The translations under genes and the position numbers were made by a program. From the NCBI RefSeq assembly GCF_000518305.1, contig NZ_JADI01000004.1, forward strand, positions 47,967 to 111,966: a DNA stretch of 64,000 nt, read 5' to 3'. This document shows, piece by piece, positions 37,218-48,055 of this stretch. The DNA is from Mycoplasma imitans ATCC 51306 (GTDB lineage: Bacteria; Bacillota_I; Bacilli_A; Mycoplasmatales; Mycoplasmoidaceae). Under the pieces are notes generated by a model. That model was not told the origin of the DNA. It ran no database searches and saw nothing but the letters and a program-made list of their open reading frames with translations. The stretch's first letter is position 1. Every line of letters starts with the position of its first letter.

Positions 37218-38270
37218 TTAAACAACCATTCCTATTTTTTTATATACGTTCAATAATGTTTGTTGTGCAATTGGTAATAAGTTTTCTTTACACTTTTTTA
37301 AAACGCTGATAACATCTTGATCTGTTATTGTTTTCATCTTAGTTTGAATATTATCTAATATGTTTCAGATAAGTTCAAATAATTCTTCTTTAAGATCTTT
37401 ATAAGATTTATTTTCAAAGTACTTAATAATATCAGTTGGTAAAACTTCTTCGTTCTGATTTTTATTATATTTAGCGCTTTTTAATCCGATATTAAAGTGA
37501 TCGTTAATTGCGCCATAATAAATACTTACTAAGTTTGAAACTTCAGGCTGAGTTTTATAATCAAAATTAATTTTATTTAAATTATCAGTTTTAGCAGACT
37601 TAATCTTAGCTAAAACTTCTTCTCTTGAGTCATCCAAATTTATGATTCCCTTTTTAGAAATTGAAGATTTTGACATCTTCTTACTTGGATTACTTAAGTC
37701 CATAATTCTAGCACCAACTTTTGCAATGATTGGTTCAGGAACCTTAAAGATATCACCGTATTTTTTATTCATCCTAATCGCGATATCCCTAGTTAATTCC
37801 AGGTGTTGTTTTTGATCTTCGCCTACACAAACATAATCAGATTGATATAACAAAATATCAGCTGCCATCAAAGTTGGATAAGTTAATAACCCTGTGGGAA
37901 TCTTAATCGTTTGATTACTTTGTACAAACTTTTGCTTTTTATCTTTATACTGGGTCATTCTTTCCAATTCACCCATAGTTGTATGACATAACAACACGTG
38001 TCCTAGTGCTGCATGCTCATTTATTTCAGACTGTAAAAAAATATTATTTTTACTTATGTCAAGCCCGCTTGCTAAATAAATCTTAACCAGATTAATAATG
38101 TTATCTCGTGCCTGAGAAGGATCAAAATCTACTGTTATTGTGTGTAAATTTGCTACAAATAAATTTAATTGAAATTTATTTTGTAAATTAATATTTTTTG
38201 AAATCGAACCTAAATAATTACCAATATGTAAAGATCCGGTTGATTGAATTCCAGATATTATCTTATTCAT
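37218..38270 (-). CDS. trpS: Tryptophanyl-tRNA synthetase
   Basis: 350-residue class I synthetase. The HIGH-type motif is HIGN (residues 15-18, [10 protein letters not shown]), and KMSKSS follows DLSNPSK. The conserved AADILLYQ segment and [13 protein letters not shown] are also present. The only tail extension is through a TGA-Trp at 37365-37367, ending ...YKKIGMVV at 37218. In a UGA=Trp organism it must charge both the CCA and UCA Trp anticodon tRNAs. It is divergent from the Spx-like gene across a 75-bp AT-rich promoter region. Confidence 0.95.
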
Positions 38271-38345
38271 TATATAACTATAATATGTAAGATATATTAT
38301 AAAAATATAATATATAAATATAACACTATCTGTGAAATTCTACCC

Positions 38346-38825
38346 ATGACAGACAACATTAATAACCAAACAGATAATATAGTACTATTTATTACAGCTT
38401 CATGTATTGGTTGTACTAGAGTTAGACGTTTTTTTAGAGAACATAATATTCAACATAAAGAGATCAATTTCTATAAGACAACGATCGAAGAAAAATATTT
38501 TAACGATATCTTATCGTTAACAGAAAATGGTGTGTTTGATATTATTTCGACAAGGTCTAAATATTTACAAAATAATAAGGTGAATATTGATGAGTTGACA
38601 ATTAGTCAACTAATTACATTAGTTAACGAGCATCCATCAATTCTTAAAAGGCCGATTATTTTGCAATATGATAAGTCAGGGATTCCTAAGCGGTTAATGG
38701 TAGGATATAACTCAACTGATATTCGCGTGTTCTTGCGCGAAGTTGCTGATGTTAAGGCTTACTATATTGACGAATATTGGTTTGATGAAGAAAGCTCGTT
38801 AGGCTTTAAAAAGGACGATGAGTAA
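38346..38825 (+). CDS. spx: Spx/ArsC-family regulator
   Basis: 159 residues. Thioredoxin-like start FITASCIGCTRVRRFFREHNI with a CxxC redox pair (Cys 20, Cys 23), then KRPIILQYDKSGIPKRLMVGYNSTDIRVFL, which matches the Spx RRPI...VGYNEDEIR block. Spx binds the RNA polymerase alpha C-terminal domain to redirect transcription under thiol stress. The ATG at 38346 was chosen over longer in-frame starts because it lies just before the beta1 strand. It overlaps NAD kinase by 8 bases. Confidence 0.85.
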   Translation: MTDNINNQTDNIVLFITASCIGCTRVRRFFREHNIQHKEINFYKTTIEEKYFNDILSLTENGVFDIISTRSKYLQNNKVNIDELTISQLITLVNEHPSILKRPIILQYDKSGIPKRLMVGYNSTDIRVFLREVADVKAYYIDEYWFDEESSLGFKKDDE

Positions 38826-39606
38826 TAAATATCATTTAATATCTTCGTTATCACCTAAATCAGTATCATTACAACCACTAATTAAAAAAGAATTAAATAA
38901 GAAATTAATTGAAGTTGATCAAGTAGATCGTGCAGACTACTTATTTATCAATGGCGGTGATGGTACTTTTATAAGAAACGCCATCAAATACAATCAACCA
39001 GGATTAAAGATTATTGGGATCAATGGCGGTAGTTTAGGTTTTTATACCTCATTTAATGAAACTAATATTGATAAGATTATCGATCGTTTGGATCATTTGA
39101 AATACGCCAAACTAGATTTTATTAATCTAAGGATTAATGATGAGACTTACAAAGCATTAAATGAATTCAATATTAATTCAACAACTGCTTATGGTTATGA
39201 TATTTATATTGATAATCAATTTTATGAAAAGTTTAGAGGAACGGGGTTGTTGATTTCTACAACAACCGGATCTACTGGTATTAATAAATCAGCAAACGGA
39301 GCGATCTTGTTCCCTGGAATAAAAGCGCTTCAGATGGTTGAGCTATATCCATTATTACATTCGAGTTTTACAACGATTCAATCGCCCATTATTTTGCCGA
39401 TTGATACAAAGATCACAATTGAGATTAAAGAGAATTATTGTGATCTTGATGCTTGTCCTAGAATTATTGCTGACGGAGCAGTAATCAAAAAAGGTTTAAG
39501 CTCAACAATAATCGAAGTTAACGCAGTTCAATCTCAAGCTGATTTTGTTTCAACAAACGACCTAAAAAGCTACATTCAACGGTTACAAAAAACATTCATT
39601 TATTAA
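38818..39606 (+). CDS. nadK: NAD kinase
   Basis: 262 residues (ppnK/nadK). The GGDGT motif (residues 46-50, FINGGDGTFIRNA), the GSLGFYT loop and TGSTGINKSANGAI, all diagnostic, are present. Makes NADP from NAD using ATP. The start lies within the Spx gene end (8-base overlap), implying coupling. The Spx and NADP link is consistent with redox defence. The EIIB-like gene follows after 89 bp. Confidence 0.95.
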   Translation: MSNKYHLISSLSPKSVSLQPLIKKELNKKLIEVDQVDRADYLFINGGDGTFIRNAIKYNQPGLKIIGINGGSLGFYTSFNETNIDKIIDRLDHLKYAKLDFINLRINDETYKALNEFNINSTTAYGYDIYIDNQFYEKFRGTGLLISTTTGSTGINKSANGAILFPGIKALQMVELYPLLHSSFTTIQSPIILPIDTKITIEIKENYCDLDACPRIIADGAVIKKGLSSTIIEVNAVQSQADFVSTNDLKSYIQRLQKTFIY

Positions 39607-39695
39607 TTCTTTGTTAACCTAAATTTAAAAATCATATAATTAGAAAGATATCTAATATCTTTTTGATTAATCTAATTTATTTTTTTAAGACAAAA

Positions 39696-40064
39696 ATGAA
39701 CAAATTTACTTGAATTTTCTTAAACATCATCACATTTGGTATTTTAAAACTGGTAGCTACCAGAAAAGCCAAAAAGATTTCAAGTCAGGTTAATCAAAAA
39801 CTAATTAAATCAGACAAAATTCCCTTTAGTGTGAATGAATTTATTGATATTTTAGGTGGAATCCAAAATATCAATAAAACAGAAGCCACATTAAACATGA
39901 TTAGGATTAACACGGTTGATAAAACCAAAGTTGATCAAGATAGGATTAAAAATAAACTAAAAATCAATGGGATTATGTGAGCTAGTTACGACTTGTCTTT
40001 AGTATGTGGTGATTATGCTAGTAGTTTATCTGAGACAATCAATAAACTTAAAACAAATAATTAA
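39696..40064 (+). CDS. EIIB-like PTS domain protein lacking its phospho-cysteine
   Basis: 122 residues: an N-terminal hydrophobic helix (FTWIFLNIITFGILKLVA) followed by a PTS glucose-type EIIB domain (VNEFIDILGGIQNINKTEATLNMIRINTVDKTKVD). In active EIIB the DACxTRLR motif supplies the phosphorylated Cys; here the aligned positions are E63-A64-T65, so Cys is Thr. The same order, trpS/Spx/NAD kinase/EIIB-like, exists in M. genitalium (MG126-MG129) from memory. A sugar-phosphate transfer role is therefore unlikely; a regulatory or membrane-bound sensor role is inference. It was too interrupted by TGA-Trp codons to show as a long reading frame. Confidence 0.75.
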
Positions 40065-40156
40065 GATTATTATTTATTGAATCTTTATCTAAAAACAACT
40101 TAGCTAAATATAGTTAAGCTTAATTTTTATTAATAATTTTTTAAAGAAAAATAACG

Positions 40157-41908
40157 ATGCCTTTCATAAAAATAAAACGAAACCGATCATTTAAGGATGC
40201 TCCTAAGTCTAAAAAAATTGGCTTCTTTTCAGGAATATCAATTGCAATCGGTTCATCAATAGGAGCTGGAATCTTTTTTAAGGCTCAATCAGTATTGCAA
40301 AACTCGCACTATTCATTAGCGTTTGCGATTTTCAGTTGACTATTTGCGGCTTTTTCTGTAATTTCAATGGCCCTAGCCTTAGTTGAAATCTCAAGCGGAC
40401 GTAATGATAACTTATCAATTATTGGATGATGCCAAACATTTAATAATCATTACGTGTATAAGACCTGTAAGAATTTCATGGTCTATATTTACGTACCGCT
40501 CACATATTTCTTCATGCCATTCTTCTTTATATTATCGATTCAGGACGGAATTAGAGGATTTAATGAGAATTATCATGGTCTAAATACCCAAGCAGACTGA
40601 GCGATATTAATGGTGATTTCATTAGTGATTTCTGCTTACTTCATTATTGTTGCTGGAATCAGTTCAACAGCTGCTAACTTCCAAAACTTAATTATTTCAA
40701 TGGTTAAGTTTTTACCATTAATCTTAGCAATCATCTTGGGGTTTGTTATCTTTTCAAAAAACGGATCTAAAGCAGCAAACCCAGATGTGGGTTTAGGTTT
40801 CCAAAAAGTTGTAACAGATGATTTAGCAGCTAAATTTAGCTTTAGTAGCCTTTCACCAGGTTTTGGATTATTTATTTCTGTGGGTGGTATTTATTTTGCT
40901 TATGATGGATTCTACTATGCTGCTGGAATTCAAAGTGAGATGAAAAAACCTGAAAAAACTCCTTTAGCTATCTTAATTGGTTTATTATTCGTTACTTTTG
41001 TTTATCTAATAATGGCTGTAGCCATGTCATTAGGTTCTGCTGATGGTTCTCCATTTGGTTTTGAAGCTTTCTTTAAGAACAATAAATTATTACCACTATA
41101 TGCAGTGTTTCAAATCACTATTGGTATCGGAATTTTAGGAATTGTTAACGGTTTGAGTTTATGAGCCAATCGTTTTATGGAAGATTTAATTAAGAAATAC
41201 GAGCTACCATTTAGCATGAAACTTATTAATAAGATTTCACCTAACAGAGCAATAGTTGGTATGAATTATAACTTGATTATTGCAGTTCCTGTAGTCGTTA
41301 TCTTTAGTGTGATTGGTGGTCTTGGATATATTGATAATGGTTATTCAGATCTTGATTATGGAACTGGAGTTGGTAAGATATATAGTTTCTCAGATCTGAT
41401 GGCAAACTGAACATCTGTTATTGCCTTTGTTTATATTGTGGTCGCAATCATGGGCGGTCTTGCTAATCGAAGAAGTAATCGAATCAAGGTAAACAAATCA
41501 AAATTATTTGTTCCTAGTGCGATATGTGCGATGCTTACAATGATTATTTCGGTAAGTTTAACGTTCTTTCAACCAATTGCTGATGCTTTCTTGCTTTATA
41601 ACATACCGTTTAATGAACAATACAAATATGTATATATTTCAAGGATTATGTTGGTAATTGTACTGCTAATCTTCTTATTCATTATGTTTATTCCGATAAT
41701 TATTGAAGATCAAATATTAATCAAGAAATATGGATCAGTACAAAAAGGTGAAATAGCTAAATTAAGAATTAAGGCTGAAGTTAAGAAAACAACTTTTAAA
41801 GAAGAGTTACTAGATTACATTAACACCTCAAAAACAAGAGATCTAAATGATGATCTTAAAGCAGCCTTAAAAGAAGTTAATGCTGATATTAATGAACTAA
41901 TAAATTAA
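40157..41908 (+). CDS. APC-superfamily amino acid permease
   Basis: 583 residues, about 12 membrane helices. Helix 1 carries GFFSGISIAIGSSIGAGIFFKAQSV, the unwound Gly-rich motif typical of amino acid/polyamine/organocation transporters. Helix 6 contains FISVGGIYFAYDGFYYAAG with the conserved aromatic-Gly pattern. TGA-Trp codons occur at 40337, 40427, 40598, 41162 and 41408. A polar, charged C-terminal tail of ~70 residues follows (EDQILIKKYG... KEVNADINELIN). The amino acid substrate is not predictable. It has its own terminator. Confidence 0.85.
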
Positions 41909-41930
41909 GTAATTATTTAATCAAGACAAA

Positions 41931-41963
41931 AAATAAAGTAGGCAACTACTTTATTTTTTTTGC
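41931..41963 (+). terminator. Terminator of the permease gene
   Basis: AAATAAAGTA (41931-41940) pairs with TACTTTATTT (41947-41956), six-base loop, followed by TTTTT. Confidence 0.8.
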
Positions 41964-42167
41964 TTTAATCAGCTCAGAAACCGATTTGTCTTATGTTTAG
42001 CTTATAAGCAATCAAGCAACGTGTTTTATTTTGCTAGACAAGTTTGCTATCACTTTTAAGATAAAAGTTTAATTAATGAACATAGCATTATCGTTGAAAG
42101 AGCTAAAACATTTAATGCAAAACTTAGAACCAAAAATACTAATTTGTTTAAGACAAAATAAACAAAA

Positions 42168-42203
42168 AAATAAATTAGCAAATAGCTAATTTATTTTTTT
42201 ACT
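42168..42203. terminator. Bidirectional terminator beyond mscL
   Basis: AAATAAATTAGC (42168-42179) pairs with GCTAATTTATTT (42185-42196) with a five-base loop, T-rich after it and A-rich before it. It ends transcription of the minus-strand channel operon. Confidence 0.75.
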
Positions 42204-42216
42204 AAAATTCTTTAAC

Positions 42217-42882
42217 TTATCCAACTAATCCTTCAGAACCTGAAGCTCAATTGCTTGTGCTCACTGAACTTTGTGCATCAGGTCTTAACATCTTTTCAAG
42301 GTTAGCAGCTTCTGCACTTTGTGGATCAAATGCATGAACTTCAAAAGGAACATCAATAACTGAATCCTTAAACTTCTTAGATAAAATTTCCACTTTCATG
42401 TTGTGTGCTTTTCCAAGAGTAATGATTTGTTGTTCTAACAACATGTTATTGTATTCAAGTAGTTCAATTATCTTATCATCTTTATTGATTTCAACAGCTT
42501 TTTCAACAACAGGGTTAATTCCTTCTTCTAATAATCTTTTTGCTTTAATTACTTTACGTACCTCAATAATGTAATAAATAATAAATAAGACAGATACTAG
42601 AATTACATTGATGATGATAAAGCTGATTAAAGCTGCAAAGAATTTACCAACAAAAATTCCTTGTACTTGCCATTTTTGCAAGTCTTGAACGTTATATAGT
42701 TTAGCAATTGATGCAATAATTACGTCATTAGCTAATGAAGCAATCACAGCATTGAAGCTAGTCCCTAGTAAAAGACCGATTGCTAACATGAAAATGTTAC
42801 CGCGTTTTACAACCTTGGTAGCATTTTTCATTGCGTTCTTCCCTAAGGATACATGTTTTTTGGAATCAAATAAATCTTTCAT
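42217..42882 (-). CDS. mscL: Large-conductance mechanosensitive channel MscL
   Basis: 221 residues, larger than the ~135 of E. coli. TM1 matches KRGNIFMLAIGLLLGTSFNAVIASLANDVI and TM2 is KFFAALISFIIINVILVSVLFIIYYII followed by a basic EVRKVIKAKR, as in MscL. The extra ~90 residues are a polar cytoplasmic tail with a coiled-coil-like EINKDDKIIELLEYNNMLLEQQIITL. It opens under membrane stretch to release solutes during osmotic downshock. It is 2 bp after the potassium channel gene, so one operon. Confidence 0.85.
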
Positions 42883-42884
42883 AA

Positions 42885-44141
42885 TTAAAATTTAATTTCG
42901 ATAACTTGACATTCGTCTAGTGGTTTTTTAATAATTTCTGGTTTCTTTGGTTTTTGTTTAATTGGGATTAACTCACATTCTTCTAATGGTTTTTTGTTAG
43001 CTGAATGTTGTTTCTTCTTAGGAATTATAAAGAAATTATCTTTTTTGTTTTCATTATTTTTCTTATTTTTGCTCTTATTCTTTTCAGAAGTCTTTTGCAT
43101 TTCATTTAAGAATGAACCAGCAATAATACCTGAAGGAATAGCAATAATTGAAATAGCTAATAAAGAGATAAAGCTTACGATTACTCGTGAAATTGATGCA
43201 TGAGGAACGAAGTCACCATAACCAACAGTCGTCAATGTTATTGTTGTAAAGTATAAAGCTTCTGGGAAGCTTTGAACATAACCTGAACCAAGACTGTTAA
43301 AGCTAGATAAGTCGTTAGAGTCAAGAAGAGCAGCAGCTGCTTGAATTTGAGCATCACTAATTTTATTGATTGCATCTTCGTACTGGCCGGTTCCTTGAGA
43401 GAGTTTAGAAAGCTGGACAAAGACAGAAAAATCAGGTAAGTTTGAGTATTTATTGCTTATTTGAGCTAAGAAATTCGCTCTTATACGTAATAATTCAACG
43501 GTTTCTTGCGATCAAATAATGATTGCAAACAAAATAATTAAAACAATTATGATAAGAAAAACTGATGCTAATAATTTCTTTTGATTAATAAATACACCAG
43601 TGATTGCTGCAAATGGTTTAAATAGACTTAGAACCATGAACAATCTAATTGTTTTAACCAAAGCTAACGATTGAAATCAAGCAAATATCAATTCGTTAGT
43701 TGGATTGAAATCTGTGATAAAAAATTTTATTGCTTGACCTGATGATAAAACACAGATAAAAATAATAATACTATTAAAGGTTATACAGTATTTAAATAAC
43801 GCCTTAACAAAACCTAAATGTTGTTGCCGTGTTGCGTATTTATAAGTTAATGCGTGAGACAATCAGTCTGCTATAAAAACAAAAAATGTTAAAAGCAATG
43901 TTACTTTAGCAAACTGGGCAAAAGCATCTCTATTATCCGTTTTGGGTGTAATAACTAAGGTAATAAAACTGACTAAAGAAGCAAAAACTATTACCAAAGC
44001 ATAAAGCCCTCTAAATAGTTTTATTCTTTTTTCATATTCGGATAAATAATCATCGATATCTGATTTTGATCAGACGATAATTGATAAAATCCTCATTAAT
44101 TTACTTCGACTGATTTTAAATTTATTAAAGCCTAAATTCAT
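42885..44141 (-). CDS. Potassium channel with TVGYGD selectivity filter
   Basis: 418 residues with six membrane helices. The pore sequence ALYFTTITLTTVGYGDF contains the selectivity filter TVGYGD (residues 305-310). A candidate S4-like helix (TIRLFMVLSLFKPF) has few positive charges, so voltage gating is weak or absent. Between S5 and the pore loop is an unusually long ~75-residue outside segment rich in Ser/Asn. The C terminus repeats KKPLEECELIPIK and KKPLDECQVIEIK. The ATG is at 44141. It is adjacent to mscL and transcribed first. Confidence 0.85.
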
Positions 44142-44766
44142 ATGTTATGTATAAAATCGTGCAGATTTTATTAAAAGTGAGACTAATAATTATTCTTTAA
44201 TTTATATTCTCTTATTTCGTATATATTTTACCAGTAAAGACAAGATTATCGCTTAGCAAAAAAATTTTATCTAAATGGATTTTTGCATTTTTTCAACTCT
44301 ACGAACACTTTTTTGCATCAGATTTGTTGTTCTAATAATGTAAAAAACAAACTTTTAGAAATTTAAAAAAGTTAATTTTTACCGTATATTTTTATTGAAA
44401 AAAATTTTAATGTTATGTAAAAAATCAAAAACAATAAACTGTTAAATTAATGTTTTCTAAGCAAACTTATTTATCTTGTAAACAACACAAAAACTTACAA
44501 GTTACAACCTAAAAGCAAGTTACCTAGCAAAAAATTCAAAAAACTCATTTAACTGCAAACTTTTTTCAAACATTTTGAACAAATTATTATTAAGCATAAT
44601 TGAAAAACCACTTACTGTTTGCTTATTGTGTTTGTTAACTAAAGACAAGAAATTTATCAAATCAAATTTTAAAAATCAATATAAATATTTTGTTTTTATA
44701 AAAAAATTAATGATTAAAATTTATTAATTTTTACCGCTTATTTCAAACATTTTTTAGATAATTAGT
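44142..44766. other. 625-bp AT-rich gene-free region between two minus-strand genes
   Basis: No open frame or tRNA is apparent. It contains an inverted repeat CTTGTAA (44475-44481) / TTACAAG (44495-44501), and two copies of a TTTTTACCG element (44376-44394 and 44728-44743) that also occurs near 63364-63635. It must hold the promoter of the potassium channel operon and the end of the gene at 44767. Confidence 0.55.
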
Positions 44767-45927
44767 TTAACAATTTGTATTTTCTCTGTTAGATTTGCGT
44801 AATGATTTAAAGTAATTAAATATTTCATAAATGGAAGGAATGATTCCTATCATTGTTGGTAAATAAAATAAAACAAATCTTCATAAAAAAATCGTGTTGT
44901 TTATATCGTTATTAATTGCTTTAGAATTTAAATACTTAACATTTGCATTAGATATAGATGAAGGATCTATCAATGATTGAAAATACAACTCTAGAGTAAC
45001 TTGAATTGTTCCTTCGCCTCCTGGAATAGGAATAAAGTTATTAGCAGTTATAGCAACGTTGCTAAAATTAAATACCTTAATAAAACTATATAAATCTGTT
45101 AGTTTTGACTTTAATATCTCTAAAGACATATAAACTGAACTGTATTGAAAAATAACTAACGTTGCTGTAAATAAGAACATAAAGATAACAACTCAATATC
45201 TCTTAAATTCTTTAATAAACGCCTTTTTTTGATTCACATATTCTAAGCGTTTATCTTCATCAAGTTCTTTAAGTTTCAAAAGTTTTCTAATCTTATTAAC
45301 AACTTTGTAAACTAATAAATGAAATTTAACACTAAATACAGCCGTTGCAAAAGTTGAAAAGATTCCAAAATCTACTAACATTCCACAAAAAGAAAATCAA
45401 TAAGCAATTAAACCGTCTTTTGATTTAACTAAAAGATCGTAGTTAGTTGATATATAAATAAAACTAGGTCAAGTTACTGTAATCTGAACTATTGATCAGT
45501 AAATTGCTGTAGCACCCACAATTGTAATTGCATCAGATAATTTAACCTTATTTTTAAGCAATCAATATACTTTATATGGTTCAGCTCCCGTAGCAAAAGG
45601 TGTTACATTATTTATTAATGTACTCACAAGCGCATATGTTAGCCAATCATATCATTTAGCTTTAATGTTATAACTTTTCGCAATAATATAAAGAGCTAAA
45701 AACTGCCATAAAAAGCCATAAAGCATACAAACAAAGACCAAAAAGATAAATATTTTCTGTCTATTATTAGAAGGGTCTCTTAAAATTTGGAAAATCTTAT
45801 GAAAGCTAATATTTTTTAAAAATATGAACGTTAAAACAGCAACAAGCAGCACAATACAACTTATAATTGTGATACTTATTTGCTTAATATTAGGTTTATT
45901 TTTAGCTATATTATTTTGGTTGTACAA
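44767..45927 (-). CDS. Membrane protein of the LPG-synthase TM/UPF0104 family
   Basis: 386 residues with about eight membrane helices. The motif FIPIPGGEGTIQVTLELYF (residues ~299-317) is the conserved PxPGG-G/E block of the flippase/LPG synthase transmembrane family (UPF0104). Such proteins transfer or flip glycolipids or lysyl-lipids in membranes; the soluble catalytic domain of MprF is absent. The reading frame starts at a TTG (45927), directly after an in-frame stop, because no upstream ATG exists. Several TGA codons are Trp. Alone on the minus strand, diverging from dnaK. Confidence 0.7.
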
Positions 45928-45994
45928 GATTTTCTATTTTTCTTTGTTTATATTATAAACAATTACCCTAAAATCCTAGTAATAAAAAAATAAA

Positions 45995-46021
45995 TTAGCA
46001 ATCTAGTTGAAAAAGTGCTAA
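45995..46021 (+). promoter_or_regulatory. CIRCE-like HrcA operator of dnaK
   Basis: TTAGCAATC, nine bases, AAGTGCTAA: one mismatch per arm to the CIRCE consensus TTAGCACTC-N9-GAGTGCTAA. It lies directly before a TATAAT (46030-46035), so HrcA binding would block transcription of dnaK in the absence of heat stress. In mycoplasmas CIRCE precedes the chaperone genes. Confidence 0.85.
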
Positions 46022-46029
46022 TTTTTTTA

Positions 46030-46035
46030 TATAAT
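46030..46035 (+). promoter_or_regulatory. -10 box of dnaK
   Basis: TATAAT lies 8 bp after the CIRCE-like operator and ~80 bp before the ATG. Confidence 0.7.
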
Positions 46036-46108
46036 CTTTAGCATAGAACAATAACCAAGTTAAACAATTGGATTGCATCATTAAATTAAATTGAATTTGA
46101 AAGGATAA

Positions 46109-47902
<1,794 letters not shown>

Positions 47903-47929
47903 TCATATCTAAAACTAATAAAAGAAAAG

Positions 47930-47965
47930 CATGAAATTTGGAAAAAATCCAAATTTCATGTTTTG
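47930..47965 (+). terminator. Terminator of dnaK
   Basis: CATGAAATTTGGA (47930-47942) pairs with TCCAAATTTCATG (47948-47960), loop of five A, then TTTT. Confidence 0.85.
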
Positions 47966-48019
47966 GTTTATTTACCTATTTTTTCAATCATTATATTTCT
48001 TTTTATATCTGGATATTTT

Positions 48020-48025
48020 ATAATC
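48020..48025 (+). promoter_or_regulatory. Probable -10 box of the protease lipoprotein
   Basis: TATAAT lies 31 bases before the ATG at 48056. Confidence 0.45.
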
Positions 48026-48055
48026 GTTCAATTAAGAATTAAACAATAATCAACA

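Larger units (their letters stand above)
41909..42216. other. 308-bp intergenic region between permease and mscL
   Basis: Apart from the permease terminator at its start and the mscL terminator at its end, I see no gene. The middle (about 41964-42165) is AT-rich with no usable open frame. Confidence 0.6.

Noticed and set aside
38244..38345. Longer start for the Spx-like protein
   Set aside because: It would overlap the trpS start and its Tyr/Ile-rich leader is not part of Spx; ATG 38346 fits.
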